Source of the DNA: Heterostelium multicystogenum
Taxonomy: Eukaryota > Evosea > Eumycetozoa > Acytosteliales > Acytosteliaceae
Assembly: GCA_003667245.1 (NCBI GenBank)
Contig: RCNN01000061.1
Span: 60,779-124,778 of the forward strand
Direction of reading: 5' to 3'
DNA: 64,000 bases
The notes under the pieces are model-generated. The model ran no database searches. It was not told where the DNA came from and worked only from the letters and a program-made list of their open reading frames with translations. Positions 1 through 13,103 of this stretch are shown piece by piece. A program made the position numbers and the translations under genes. Positions within the stretch are counted from its first letter, which is position 1; each line of letters opens with the position of its first letter.

Positions 1-481
1 GAATGCTATGGTTCACTGACCTCAGTGCCATGGACCCATACTATATCCTGCCGTCCTTTCCAGTGCTTCATACATCTTGGTCAACGAGGTAATTTATTAT
101 TTCCGCCTTTGAAAAAAAACAACAACAACAACAAGAATCGACTAACTTTTAGTTTCTATTCAATTTCAGTTAACACTTGGTAATGCACCCAGCTTATTTT
201 TAAAAGCTATCAGTTGGATGGCCAGAATTATGGCACTACTTATTATTCCATTCAGTCACACCATCCCTTCGATTGTATATTTCTACTGGATCCCATCATC
301 CATTTTCACACTGGCTCAAATCTATGCATTCAAATCGCCAAGAATCTCCAAGCTACTTGGAATGCCTGTATTTAATAATCAACCCATCATCCCTGTCGGA
401 GATGTATTACCTAGTAAAGTGAAGCACTCAACAGCAACTTCACCTCCAACTGATCCTAAACGGAAAATAAATAGAATATAA
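1..481 (+). CDS. oxa1: OXA1/YidC-type mitochondrial inner-membrane insertase, C-terminal part
   Basis: Partial gene, cut by the left edge of the window. Exon 1 (1-88) encodes LWFTDLSAMDPYYILP, the loop and start of a membrane segment typical of Oxa1. A GT-AG intron spans 89-169, and exon 2 (170-481) continues with further hydrophobic segments and a short basic tail ending KRKINRI. Family knowledge: Oxa1 inserts mitochondrially made and some imported proteins into the inner membrane. The frame breaks at about 51-56. One extra C there would read through to SSASYILVNE and join exon 2 in phase 0, so this is probably a homopolymer error. The tail is short compared with the long coiled ribosome-binding tail of fungal Oxa1. 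COX18 is the alternative, but the LWFTDL-DPYY motif favours OXA1. Confidence 0.82.
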
Positions 482-526
482 TAATATTAATAATTGAAGG
501 ACTTAGCATTTATTTAAATTTGTAAT

Positions 527-1408
527 TTAATGTAAAAAGGCAGCATCACAATAGTCCACGATACAACCTGATGGTTTCATTGCAATAGAGACTTTTTTAT
601 ATCCTTCTTCACATTGTTGGATTGATGATGATTTATCACAGTTAGTGGGTGTGTCTACACATCCATCGCTATGAGTACAGAGATACTTGTCACGAGAAAA
701 GACTGGAGTCTGATTCTCATTGCCAAGACATCCCAGGTTGGATGAGATCTTACATGAATGGCTCGAAACGATTTGAGCATATGATCGGACAATGTTGATG
801 TTGGTATTTGGTTCGATTTGGACAATAATACGACGATCAGTCAATGCATCTCTATACCAAATACCATCGAAACCTTTGATCTTCAGATAAGGATCTGATA
901 ATTCTTTGATTGGGACAACATCTTCTTTATCATTGATGTTAACTGCATCGATTGAACCACAGTTTCCAAATTTACATAGGAGAATATTGGATTTAATAAA
1001 GTAGAGTTTGCCTGAAGCTTCAATTGATTTGTCAGAAGAAGATGGTAATGGTAGTTCCTTATAAATGTCAGTGATGGTCAATATATAGTTTCTGAGTTGT
1101 TTGGTGAAGATTCCTCTAACAATGAGCGACTCTGGTTGTTCAAGAAGATCATCCAATTGACGTGCTGTTTTAAAAGATTGTTGGAAAGATTCATCGAATT
1201 TGATAGATTGAACATTAATTATACCAGATCCAGATTCACCATCATCCGATAAATGCTCTCCACCAACCAAACTGAGCTTATACTGGCAATTCTCATTGGA
1301 CATGCATTTTCCTACACGGTAATATTTATCATTTCTGAATGATGCAGCATTAACCAATGAATTAACAAATATCAATATTAATAATATTAAAGAGAATTGA
1401 ATTTTCAT
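527..1408 (-). CDS. Predicted secreted cysteine-rich protein, unknown function
   Basis: Single-exon gene of 293 aa. The first 21 residues (MKIQFSLILLILIFVNSLVN) form a clear signal peptide. The rest is hydrophilic with about 12 cysteines, concentrated near the N-terminus (KCMSNENCQYKL) and in the last 90 residues (CKISSNLGC, CTHSDGC, CDKSS, CIVDYCD), which suggests disulfide bonding in the secretory pathway. The N-terminal YYRVGKCM...NCQY pattern followed by SLIVRGIF recalls a secreted family of unknown function seen in dictyostelids and bacteria (DUF6748-like), but that is recollection rather than proof. It is convergent with the OXA1 gene, whose stop lies 45 nt away. No catalytic motif was recognised. 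Confidence 0.8.
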   Translation of the reverse strand: MKIQFSLILLILIFVNSLVNAASFRNDKYYRVGKCMSNENCQYKLSLVGGEHLSDDGESGSGIINVQSIKFDESFQQSFKTARQLDDLLEQPESLIVRGIFTKQLRNYILTITDIYKELPLPSSSDKSIEASGKLYFIKSNILLCKFGNCGSIDAVNINDKEDVVPIKELSDPYLKIKGFDGIWYRDALTDRRIIVQIEPNTNINIVRSYAQIVSSHSCKISSNLGCLGNENQTPVFSRDKYLCTHSDGCVDTPTNCDKSSSIQQCEEGYKKVSIAMKPSGCIVDYCDAAFLH

Positions 1409-2494
1409 TTTTTATAATGATAAAATATAAATATATATATGATAATAAGATATATATAAGTAGAAGAGAATGATTAAAATAATAACATAACAAAGTCTAT
1501 TTATAATATTCTTAAAATATCAAGGATATGTAAAAATGATTATAATAATAATATTATTATTAATAATAATTAAAATACTAATAAAATATGGATTATAATA
1601 ATTGGTATTAATTTGATTGATTTCTATTTTAAATAGATTAAGTAAGTATGTATCACCACATGATGAATTTCTTTCATTTGTCTATGTTAACATCGTATGT
1701 GTGGTTAGTTTTGTGAATGAATGTATGAACATGGAGAAGTAATATATTTTCATGTCCGAATTAGGGTTAGTCTAATTTAGACCCCAAACATGAAAGAATT
1801 AAAATAATATTTTTTTATTGGTGTATCTTACATAGCTATCAATAAAGATCTTTCCTTTTTAGAGTAATATTATTAATGTTTTCATTTTTAAAATCAACTT
1901 GAATCATGTCACAATCACTCTAAAGCCAGGTATTTAAGATATTCATATATGATGCATTTGATTAATGATTGTAAATAAACTACAGAATAATTGTAATTGA
2001 GTCTTATAAAAAATCAAATAGTTTGATAAGTTTCTTTTTTTAATAAGAGTCAAGTGGTTATCATATGAATACAATAGTATAAATCGTTAAAAAACTAAAA
2101 TAGGACATGAGCCTCACCCCGGAGAAACATACCAAGAATTCTTGATGTAATGATCAACATTGTATAACAATAATATTTTCGGTTTTGTTTGAATGAAAGA
2201 CCTACGATTACATTTAAATATTAATGGTATCCAACATGAATATATATATTTGATACTATTCTGTATTTGTTTTTTTTGAGTGGTTCAAATTAACAAAAAT
2301 TTAGATTAAATTTCAAATTAATTTCAAAATCAAAAATTAAAGTTCATTTAATATCGATATTATTATTATTACCTAAAAATCTATCAATTGACGTCAGTGT
2401 TTTTAATTTAAAATAGCATATCATAGTATTGTAAAGTGTATTGTAAAGTGTTGTATTGTATTGTAAAGTAGTAGTAGTAGTGACCATTATAGCA
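1409..2494. other. Intergenic, AT-rich
   Basis: Divergent promoter region between the secreted protein and the PH-RUN gene. It is very AT-rich with short homopolymer runs. I see no RNA gene or ORF with coding character. Confidence 0.6.
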
Positions 2495-5400
2495 ATGATT
2501 TCACCACCAACATCTAGCATGTCAAATAGTAGCACCACAAAAAGCAACAACAATGGTAATAGCAAAGATGATCATGATAATAAAATAGCTGCAGCAAATG
2601 ATAATGTGAATGATGATGATACTGGTACTGCTCCTTCGAATGTTGAAAGTGGTTATATTAAGATATCATGTGATGTAGATACGCCGCTAAAGAAATATAT
2701 GTATAAACTCGATAAAGAACAATCTATTTTGTCATTTTATAACTGTAGGTATAGCTATAAGTATAGATAGCTCTACTCACAGGAGTTATCTATTCAATCA
2801 GAGTGTGAGTGTAATTTGATCAAAAGAGAGAGAGATAGAGATAGTCTCCTTTTCCACCATCGCTATCAATGATAATTGCCAATGGAATCAATCAACTAAT
2901 CCACTTGATATCAACGCAATTTAGTAAATTGTAATATTAATATAGACTCACCGGAAGAATTTATTCTATTGAAAGATGTAAAGAAATTTCAGGTCAGTGA
3001 CCACTTCCAAACTTCACCAAAGAGACATACTGTGCTGTGCGAGTTGGAGGACGGAACCTCTATCTTCTTGGTTTCAAAGAGTGCCAAAGCAAGAGACCAT
3101 TGGCTTGAAGTCCTGAGAGATTGTGCCTCCCAAATGTCGAGGACCAGTGACCAATTAATGAAGGAGATTGATAGTGCTCTGGCAGACGATGATTTGTATA
3201 ATAGTAATGTCAATAGCAATATAAGTAGCAATCCAATGAGTTCATCTACTTTACTGATAAAAGAGGTTAAAGTGAGTGACTTGGCAGATAAGGTAGTCGA
3301 CGAAATCACATCGAATAGTAATAGTTCGTCGTTGATATCGTCACCATCGACAAGCCACAGGATGACAAACTCTGTTAGATCGATTGGCGAGGAAGAAACT
3401 CCTGAGATCAATGATAATGACAATCATGAATCCACAATTAGTACAGGTGACCCACCTGGATACACAAGAAAGAAGATCAATTTTAAAAGATCACCAATGT
3501 TATCAAACTCTCAGGCATCGCCAATCATTACCTCTTCGATATATGTTCAAAATGGAAATAGCAACATCAGCGATAACAGTAACACCTCATTTGGTGTTCC
3601 AACTTTTAGTAGATTCCAGCTCAATAATCAATATCATCAAAATTCTAAAAATGGAATTCAGGGACTCAACATGGACGGCAATGGTTTCTATATTATTCGA
3701 GAGCCTAAGCATCTACAGACTATCATTGACCGAGCAAAGAGTGGTGATTCATCTTTTGCTGGTGTGTGGACAGGTCAGTTCAAACTAGAGTGGAAACCAC
3801 TCTCCAAGCAGTGGCGACTAAGCGACGATGGTAGCAACGTAATTGGTCCCGCCACACCATCTAGAGATGAAATGCTAACAAAGATTCAAAATGACATTTC
3901 CAATGCCATCAACACTGGTAACCATCTCTTCGCAGAGCTTCTTAAAGACAGAGAAAAAGCAATCGAAAATTCACCTGCATACCATTATGATTTAGCTGGA
4001 GAAATAACCATTGCCTACAGAAACGAAAAGTGGGAACTACTGAAAGCACCAATTCCACTTACCCTTAAAAATATATCTCCATTCAACAAAGACTATCAAT
4101 CATTAATTAATTCACCAAAAGCAATCAATAATTTAAATAATGTAAATCAATTCAATCACTACAATAATCATAGACGAAATAATAGCAATAATAGTTCCAA
4201 CTCTATAAATACAAGTAATTTATTCTCAAGTGTAATCGATTCATCCTTTGGAAGTGGTGCACATCAAAGCACTCCAGCTCCAAAGCCACAGCAACAGCAA
4301 GCTTTAGATGTAGCAACAATCAATCAATATCTAGGTGCAGTAAAGAAAGCGGTTTTCGATATCGACAACTACTTTGGCCATAATACTACCCAAAGCGAAA
4401 AGGTCTCAATGGGTGATGATACAGTCCACAAAAAAATTGCAAACCTTGTCCGTGGTCGTCTTGCCAATTCTATTGCCAATATACTTTCACATGGCTTCAT
4501 TGTTAATAGCAAACTACCATTCCTGATGCGTACTAATCATATCTGGGACTTTATTGAATCAAGCAAAAAGATGTCGAATCAGTCCTCCATTGCCACCAAA
4601 GCACTTGCTCAGTCGGTGATGTCCATTAATCAGCTTGAAGTCATACCTTCCTCAACTTCCCAGCAGAATCAGCATGCAGAATATGCAGCACAATGGAAAG
4701 ATCCAAATAAGAAATTCCGAACATTTATATGTCTTGGTTTGAATTGCCAAATGTTGGATCAATGGATACATATCCTTCGACACAATCCCACCGTTTCGAG
4801 CTACTATGAGACCACAGCTTTCATTCATTTGCCAGACTTTTGGAAGCATCTCTGTCAAAGTCTCATCCCACTAGCAAACCTTCCATTCAAGCTATCGGTT
4901 GACTATGAGTGTAAATTAAAATTATCCCAAGTTTTCACTTCACAAAACTCAGCACTTCTTTCCTCACCAAACACACCAAGCACGTCGATTACTTCATCAC
5001 CTTCACTAAGTCCACTAGAACAACCAAATGTTGCAACCAACTTTGATACTCTGGAGCATCTAAAATCATCTTTTAACAGCTTATCAACATCGATCATTGG
5101 ATCAACAAGTCAGATTTTTCATTCGTTACCAGACACAACCAACAATTTAAAGAAGAAAATTTCAAACAATTTTAATATACTTACAAGCTCAGTTATTGGT
5201 AATACACCCAACTTAATTGATAATAATAATAATAATAATAATAATTATAATAATAATAATAATAGCAATTGTGAAGTCACCAACACTAAAGACTTTCAGC
5301 CAAATAATAATAATATCGACAATGCTGATACAAGTAAAAAAAAATGAATCTAAAAACGATACCGAACAAGCTGCCAGCAATGACAATACATCATCTACAA

Positions 5401-5558
5401 CTACCCAAGTAACAACAAATCAACAACCAGATCCACAACAGGACAATGTTAATGAGAATGGTAATGATGATCAAAATCCCAGTGGAATTATACATAGAAT
5501 TCAAACGTCACTACGCCCGATTCAGAGGTCTGTTGAGGATTACTTTGATGGTTATTAA
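2495..5558 (+). CDS. PH domain plus RUN domain protein
   Basis: Two exons, 2495-2744 and 2925-5558, with a 180-nt GT-AG intron splitting the PH domain; splicing restores SILSFYN-LNCNINIDSPEEFIL. The PH domain covers about residues 50-150 and ends in a typical C-terminal helix (KARDHWLEVLRDC). A 400-residue linker is rich in Asn and Ser. A RUN domain lies at about residues 555-750 (VRGRLANSIANILSHGF, LPDFWKHL). Family knowledge: RUN domains bind small GTPases of the Rab/Rap/Arf type, so a membrane-traffic or cytoskeletal adaptor is likely. The reading frame is broken in a run of nine A at 5336-5344. With eight A, translation continues through NESKNDTEQ to the C-terminus SVEDYFDGY at 5558. The start could also be 2519. 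Confidence 0.82.
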
Positions 5559-6346
5559 ATTTCCCAGCTCGAAAATAATTGCCTGTTGAGGGTTTTCTCG
5601 GGGGCAGCCAACTGTGGTGAAATACATATTAAAGTCTGTTACAGATGGAATTAAAATTTATTTAATTTTGAATTAAATTTGATTAGTGGCCACTTAACAA
5701 AGTTAACCAATTCATGTCTAGAGACATTAGATTACAAATTTCAATCTTTGTTTAAAAGTAAAAAACATAATCAATCTAAATGTTCTCTGGATATTTGCTT
5801 GAATCATTCATTACAATAAATAGAATCATATTTACAACACCACCAACACAACACACGCAAAAATGACAATCACTGTGTATATCATTACATTATTTGATCC
5901 AAATTTAAATTACAGTGCGGTAATGTAGTCGATGCAGCGGAAAATTGAGAAGGGAAGGGGTTGTGGATACATTCATATAATATAGTGCTGAATGTATTTA
6001 TTTATTTATTTTCCTAAGTTTATTTTATTTTGGTAACTTTTCATTTGTTTAGTGGTTGTTGGTTGTTAATTGATGATCTGCTGTTACTCAACTCTATTTT
6101 ATCTAACTATTGTTGTGGTGATGTGTTGTGTTGGTGGAATTGAGTGGTGAGTGATGAGTGGTGAGTAGCGTCTTGCATTATTGATCATAAATTTTGGGAA
6201 TTTTACAACTCACCCAAAAACAAAAAATATCTATAAAATTTAAGAAATAATCAAGTATGATGATGTGTGCAGTTATTTAATAAGTTGAGTCGAGTTAATT
6301 TAGGTCCATTAAAACTATTCTAATTAAAGATAAAGTTTGATTGCAA
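5559..6346. other. Intergenic
   Basis: AT-rich spacer between two + strand genes. It contains GTGGTGAGTGATGAGTGG-like G-rich purine runs near 6140-6170. Nothing else could be supported. Confidence 0.5.
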
Positions 6347-7107
6347 ATGTCGAGATTGAATTACTTGAAAACTAAATGGCTGACACTTGCCATTGATCAT
6401 CTGAAGATCAACGATGCTGTTGCCAACCGATGGTTCACTACGTTTGAGAACTACTATACACCAACTCCGATTAGATGCTACCATAACTTCAATCATATAG
6501 ACGAGTTACTATCGCTGCAGGATAAGTATACATCCTACCTGAAAACTCCACATATATGTCAGCTGGCGATATGGTTCCACGATATAGTATATGATCCTAC
6601 GAAGCATGATAATGAGGATAAAAGCAACGAGACATTTGTGCAATTTGCAAAGGAAGCGAATCTCGACAACTCCACCATTCAGACTGTCTCACAGTACATA
6701 GACGCCACCAAACACCACACCAAGATTCCGCCAACAAACACGGATCAAGATTACTTTTTAGATATGGATATTTCTATTTTAGGTCGTGAACCTAATGGTA
6801 TGTATGGATAGATTAGGGAGTTTGCTGAACTCAACCAACTTTATTTATTCCCTGGAATCTATGTATAACTGACTTTCATCATTATATAGTATATTTAGAA
6901 TATTCCAAAAATATCAGAAGAGAGTATATTCATGTTCCTGAGCAACAGTATCGAGTTGGTAGATCTTTAATTTTAGAGAAATTCAAGGAATTAGGCGACA
7001 GTCTTTACAAGACCCAGGAATTCAAGGAAATCTACGCAAAGAATGCTGTTATCAATTTACAAAACGAGATCAACCGTTTGTCTGATGAAAGTCAACATTT
7101 ATTGTAA
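6347..7107 (+). CDS. Predicted HD-superfamily metal-dependent phosphohydrolase
   Basis: Two exons, 6347-6797 and 6890-7107 (222 aa), joined by a 92-nt GT-AG intron that restores EPN-VYLEYSKNIRREY. Signature blocks are YHNFNHIDELL (metal-binding His), AIWFHDIVYDP (the HD pair), NEDKSNET, ATKHH and FLDMDISILG (third Asp), followed by RREYIHVPEQQYRVGR. These match the small cytosolic family of predicted HD phosphohydrolases (COG4339 type) found in bacteria and many protists. All putative metal ligands are present, so the protein is probably active, but the natural substrate is unknown. The ATG at 6347 is the first in frame. No frameshift was seen. Confidence 0.85.
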
Positions 7108-7250
7108 ATAAATAATCTATCCTAAATGACCGTAATTTAGATTTGTATTTGAATGTTTTTTTGTATTTTATTTATTTAGTTCCTATACTATTATTTATTA
7201 TCTATATATATTATTATTATTACTTTATTGATTTGGATTGCTTCGAATCT

Positions 7251-7909
7251 CTAAAGTAAAATACATTCTTCTTTTTTCTCTTTCCTTTTTATTTTTTCTA
7301 ATTTCTGATTCTATATATACACGGATCGCTTCTTCAAATACCTGTCGAACACCTTTGTTTGATTGAACACTACATTCCGTAAAGGAACGTGCGCCTATTT
7401 TCTTTTTCATCATTAAACCTTCGTCATAAGTCAGTGGTGTTTGTTGCTTCTGCTGTAGTGCTGCCAAGACATCGGGGTCGTTCCTAAGATCGGTCTGTGT
7501 CCCCACCAATACTATTGGAATATTGTGACATGTATAATGTGTGATTTCTCCAAGCCATTTATCATACACATTTGCGTAGGATGGAGGATTTACTACTGAA
7601 TAGCAAATCAAGAAAACATCTGTATTATTATATCCTAAAGGTCTAAGTCTATCGAAATCTTCTTGACCAGCTGTATTAAATTTTAATATTAATAGATGGA
7701 TTAAACATTATATTTAAATAATTTGTAATACCTGTATCCCATAGGCCTAAATTAAATTTTCTACCTTGATATACATGATGAGAACTGAAATTATCAAATA
7801 CAGTTGGTTGATAATCTCTTGGGAAACCACCTGAGGCATATGAAATTAGCAATGAAGTCTTTCCAATGGCTCCATCTCCGACCACTACTATTTTAATATG
7901 GTGCATCAT
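7251..7909 (-). CDS. Rac/Rho family small GTPase
   Basis: Two exons, 7732-7909 and 7251-7670, with a 61-nt intron that cuts inside the DTAGQE motif. G boxes: GDGAIGKTS (P-loop), PTVFDNF (switch I), [15 protein letters not shown] (switch II), GTQTDLR (G4, like the TQID of Cdc42), and an atypical G5 (CSVQSNK). A Rho-type insert helix is present ([21 protein letters not shown]). In the frame as given the protein ends at 7225 without a lipidation motif. Dropping one T from the run at 7272-7277 (A on the coding strand) gives a polybasic tail ending in the CAAX box CILL and a stop at 7251-7253, so I place the end there. Membrane-attached actin regulator by family; which Rac paralogue is unclear. 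Confidence 0.85.
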
Positions 7910-10032
7910 AATCAACAATAACTAGATCTATTTAATAATTAGTAACTAATTGAATATTATTATTTTAACTATAGTTATTATCCTAATATTATAAAATTTT
8001 ATTATAAATTATTAATGCAATCAATCATACAATCAATAACATTGAATGAAAATACAAGTTAACTTGACAATATTATTATTATTAAGAAAATCTAAATAAT
8101 TAATAAAGATGAGCCAATATCAATATTAATTATGGATCTTTATTTTGATGTTTATCGTGGATTTGTTATTGTTAATTTATTATAGTGGTTTATAGTAAGT
8201 ATTTTATAATGATGTTTTTAAAGCTAATACGTGGATGGAGATAAGAAATATGATGTAATTTAGTAAAGAAAACTATTGTGTTTAAAATTATCATTTAATC
8301 TAAATAGAAGGTGGATGAAGGTAGAAATATGATTAAATTTAATTTTGGATTGATTTAAACTATCATTTTTACTTATATTACAAAACTATTTGAATAGTTA
8401 ATAATTAAGATGGACTTTGGAGGTATAAAAGACAAGTGTGAGAAAATAATACTCGTTAAAAACATGATAAATTTAGATAGAGTGTACCAATTTAATAATT
8501 GTTTTATTAAGATTGATGATTGCAGCTAACAAATACATTTTTCGACTTTTACATACTTTTTATAATAATAATACTAATAATACCAAAATGATTTCTATTA
8601 TAAAAATGAATCAATGATTATCGTACTACTATTTGCTATTTTGTTACTGATACTAATTTAACTTTAATTCTATTGCTATTCTACCAATGTATTGTAATCT
8701 ATTATATAATTAATAGTAAATTAATTTTATATTTATATTAATGATTTTACTAAATTGTAGAAGTACAACGATATAGAAATTGATTAAGTAGGTGGAATTA
8801 TATATCTGATGTCTTTTCCGATAGATAATTGATTGATTGATTCACTTTGGAAAGTAAGATAGATAGTTAGATATAATATTGAATTTGAATTTATAATAAA
8901 AAGACTAATATGTTATTATTATTATTATAACAACTAAAAATATGTTAATACTAATAATTAGAATTTGTAAAATATTATTGTGAACCTATGGTTTACTTTT
9001 AATGGTTGAATGAAGGATAGGGATAGTATTACTACAATTACTACCAATTTTATTTTAATTGTTGGAATTTATTACAACTAATTTTGATCAACAACAGCAA
9101 TAGCCCTTCTTCTTATCTTTAATTAATAAGAATATTCTTATTTTATTAATTAAAATTAATTTAATACAATAACAATAGAATAGAAAAATAGAACAGTATG
9201 TTATTATTTACAATTCAATTCTATTATACATATAAATATAACAATAAGATAATGGTTATAATTGTTGTTTGTGTTGTTGTTGATGGCTGTTGTTGATTAT
9301 GTTGATGATGATAAGATTTATGGAAGGTGGTGTTAAAAATCCATAAATATTTATAATGATGATGTTATTGATTGATAGCAATAACAATAATTTTTATCCT
9401 TAACCATGACTACTATCTATCTTTCTATCTTTGTTTTAATTTCACACCACATTTTTAACACCAATCCATAATAATATATATATATTTATTATATAAATAT
9501 AGAAATACATATTGTTCAAGTTGTGTGTGTGTGTGTTACTTTGATCAAAATCTTTGATCAACAAAAATATTTATTATATAGAAGTGTGGGTATGTATATG
9601 TATGTGTGGAAAGGGGGTATAATTAAATAAAATTGTATATATTCATGTGTTGGGTTTGATTGATGAATCAATATGTTGACTGTGGAATGAGAATATGTTG
9701 GTGTGTGTGTGTGTGTGTGTGTTTAAATTGAAGTTGACTATTGGTTGATATTTGACAGGAAGCTTTGCTTGTCTAATTTGCAACTTTTTTGTATCTTGGA
9801 TCTCAAATTGAAAGTTTAACTGTTCACCATTGCATCGCATTGTATTGCATTGTTGAGTTGTGCTCACTTTCCACTTTACATATCACACCATCCATATACA
9901 TTATCACTGATATCTCCAGTAGTTGTGATTGTGATCGAACAACCCTGACATTCCGATCCCACTCCTCTCCCCTTATCATATATAGATACATACAGACATA
10001 CAGACAATACAGACATACCTAAATATATCAAT
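7910..10032. other. Long intergenic region
   Basis: About 2.1 kb of very AT-rich DNA between the divergent Rac and oligopeptidase B loci. It holds an AT palindrome near 9125-9145, a (GT)11 tract at 9701-9722, and a 10020-side segment with alternating CATACAGACA units. No convincing gene. Confidence 0.5.
9701..9722. repeat. (GT)11 microsatellite
   Basis: Eleven uninterrupted GT dinucleotides upstream of the oligopeptidase B locus. Confidence 0.9.
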
Positions 10033-13000
10033 ATGAAGAGGTTGCTATCATTCTCCACAAAACATCATCATCATTATAATCCCATCAAATCATGTGATAG
10101 CTTGGTCATAAATAACAACAACAGAATTACTGATTATAATGAGAGCAATACCAAATTTAATGGCTGTATTACTACTTTTTTAACCTCAAGATATGTAAAT
10201 AGCAGCGGTACTATCGAAACTAAGAATAGTTTAGAACAACTGAAGCATCAGCAGCAACAGACATCTTTTCAACCATCATCTATATTAGATGAAACATGTC
10301 ATTTGAAACATTACAGATTTAGAACATTTGGTAGTTATCATAATAATAAAGATAGTGGTTATCATGTGGAAGCTTCAACTTCTGCTGCAAGTAGTAGTAA
10401 CAATAGTAGTAGTAGTAGACTTTATTTATCAACTGTTATGATATTGATCGCAGCGTAGGTGGTGGCAGAAGTGGTTATCATCGATGGACATTCGATAAGA
10501 TTCAAAAGAGATCGATATCGTTTTTTTCGAAATCTTCATCTTCGTTCAGCCAATGTTGTACACCACCTGCTCACCACAAGGAGAAGTTTATATATAGAGA
10601 TCAAAATGGCAATGAGTGGATCGACAACTATGAATATATGCGCAATCTCGATGCACCTGATGTCCAGGCTCAATAGGCACTGAGAATGACTACACAGAGG
10701 AGTATCGCAACCATCGATTAACGAGCAAGGACTCTGCCAACAAGCTGTACTATCGCAGCATTGCAGAGTTGCAAGAGATGCTTCGTGAGGAGAACCACTC
10801 CACCACCGTAGTCGCGCCAGAGAACCACAGCTCATTTGAAGAAGAGATCGACGGATATCAGTACTTGTCCGATGAAAGAGGCGTATACTACCGCAAGCTG
10901 TGCAACAACGAAAGGCTGTTAAACAAGTAAATAATCGACAAGATCATTAAGAAGTTAAATCTGATTCTAACCAAAGAATGCAATCAGGTACTATTTAAGA
11001 ATGGAAAAGAAAATGGATACAACTTGACCACCAGTGATATTATATCCTTCAAATTTGCAGAGGACAATGCTACCTATTTATATGTTGCCGATGTTGGACA
11101 AGAGAAATATCACTGCTTCATCAGAAGAGTGGAGCAATCACCCGAAACTCTAAAATACTCTTCCAGAATACTAGATCACATTGAGAACGTTATTAGTGCA
11201 GAATGGGCATTAAACAATGATATTTACTATTACAATCCCCAATGAATTAAATAGACCCTACAGAGTAAGCAATGGCAAAAGACCATCAACCATAACCTTC
11301 ACTCATTGAAATCATCTCCTCAACCTGCTAGCTATATTAAAAGAACAATAGGAAGCGATAAACCAGATGAGCTCATATTTGAAGAACTCGATGACCAATT
11401 CTTTTTGGATGTTGTTAAATCCAAGGATGGCAAATACCTTTTCTTCTGTTCAAATAGTAAATCATCGACCTGTGTTTACTACATCAATCTCTATGAGAAA
11501 GATAGTAAGCCAAAGGTCTGTTTAAAAAGAACCGACAACTTGGAATATTATGTGGAGCACAATAATGTATGTACATCACTCGCTCAATCACAGAGACTTG
11601 GCCATTTGTCTATAGAGTGACAACCAGAGGCTAATCAGCTTATATATGTTTAGGATAACTTTATAATATTCGCCAATTTTGATAAGAAAGACTATCTGTT
11701 TATATTGCTCCCGATACTATTGAGAATGGATCTATCAATGATATCAAGGAACTATTACCAACAATTGATAATTTAAAGTATTAGAGATGTTGATGTATTC
11801 CAAGATAAACTGGTGCTATGCGAACTCTACAATTCGCACCAAGAATCAGAGTATATATCAAAGAACCCCAATACCAACCAATTCGATACAAACTTCTCCA
11901 AAATCAATACAATTTCCAGATGTATCTACAATTCATTTAGGAATCAACCAAGTATGTATCAATATATAAAAATCTTTGTTGTATTGAATACCTCGGAATC
12001 TAAACCTGTCCAACAATAGGGTAAAAATAAGAAACAAATCAGAGTTTTAGCTTCATCACCTCTGGTACCAACGACATCTTTTGATATCGATCTGTATGAA
12101 AACACAATGACCAAGTATCCCTCTCCAACTATAAATGGACCGTTGTCATTGGATAAAGATGACTTTATTTGCGAAAGAGTCTTTGTCGAATCAACTTGTC
12201 CTGATGGAAATAATGTCAAGATTCCAATGTCACTTGTGTATCGCAAAGATTTGGTTAAAACGGATCCAATCAACGATTTATCAAGGGATACGGTGCCTAT
12301 GGAACTGTTATCGACACAGGATATGATCAGGAGGATTTAGTTTTTTGAAGCGTGGATGGATTGTCGCTACTGCTCATGTAAGAGGAGGTGGTGAACTTGG
12401 TCGCAACTGGTATGAGAATGGAAAGAAGATGAAAAAAGAAAAACTCAATCTATGACTATGTTGACTGCGTCGAATATTTGATAAAGAATGGATTTACTAG
12501 CCACAAACTGATAGTGGGTCATGGATCTAGCGCTGGTGGTGTCTTGATGGGTAATATGGCATTGAAATATCCACAATATTTTGGTGCAATCGTTGCCAAG
12601 GTTCCCTTCGTAGACATGATCTCTGCGATGCTGGACGAATCACTCCCATTGACAACACATGAGTTTGGTGAATGGGGCAATCCAAGTGATCCTAAAGTAT
12701 TTGACTATATTTCATCGTATGACCCCTACAGAATAGTTCCAAGACACTGTCCACTCAAATCAACAACCCACACTCACTACCCTCGCTACTAGTAACATCG
12801 TCCCTTCAAGATATAAGAGTACCGTATTGGCAACCACTGAAATGGGTAGCAAAAATTAAGGAAGCAATAAGAAAAACAAAGTGCTACATAAAAACCAACA
12901 ACAAGAAGCAGGACAAGAAAACATCCTATTACTAAAGATTGAAGATCATGGACATTTTGGATCAAAGATAAGAGATGATTATTTAGATGATCTTTCATTT

Positions 13001-13051
13001 GAACAGGCATTCATTATCGATTCAATAGAGAGAATAAAACCAAAATCATAA
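10033..13051 (+). pseudogene. Oligopeptidase B-type (S9A) serine peptidase, heavily disrupted
   Basis: Pieces of one prolyl-oligopeptidase-family protein occur in order on the + strand but in changing frames. First comes a long low-complexity N-terminus (10033-10440), then NEWIDNYEYMRNLDAPD (10606 on), ENDYTEEYRNHRL, a propeller region (11024-12340), and the alpha/beta hydrolase with [17 protein letters not shown]. The catalytic elements are all still visible: Ser in GHGSSAGG (about 12520), Asp in SSLQDIRVPYW (about 12810), His in DHGHFG (about 12950). I count roughly a dozen frame changes and several in-frame stops (for example about 10674, 10928, 11242, 11618, 12338, 12455, 12765, 12930), far more than in neighbouring genes. 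Either a true young pseudogene or a very poor stretch of assembly. Family role: cytosolic cleavage of short peptides after basic residues. Confidence 0.8.
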
Positions 13052-13103
13052 TGAGCTCCAAATAAACAAGGTCCTTTAAGTAATTTAACCTTTATTATTA
13101 TTG

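Noticed and set aside
1745..1800. TTAGGGTTAG motif suggesting telomere-like repeats
   Set aside because: Only one partial unit and no array.
2989..3423. 144-codon minus-strand ORF
   Set aside because: Antisense of the PH-RUN coding region, low-complexity Leu/Ser product, no independent support.
5217..5340. Hydrophobic Ile run in an alternative frame
   Set aside because: It is the Asn (AAT) tract of the PH-RUN protein read in another frame.
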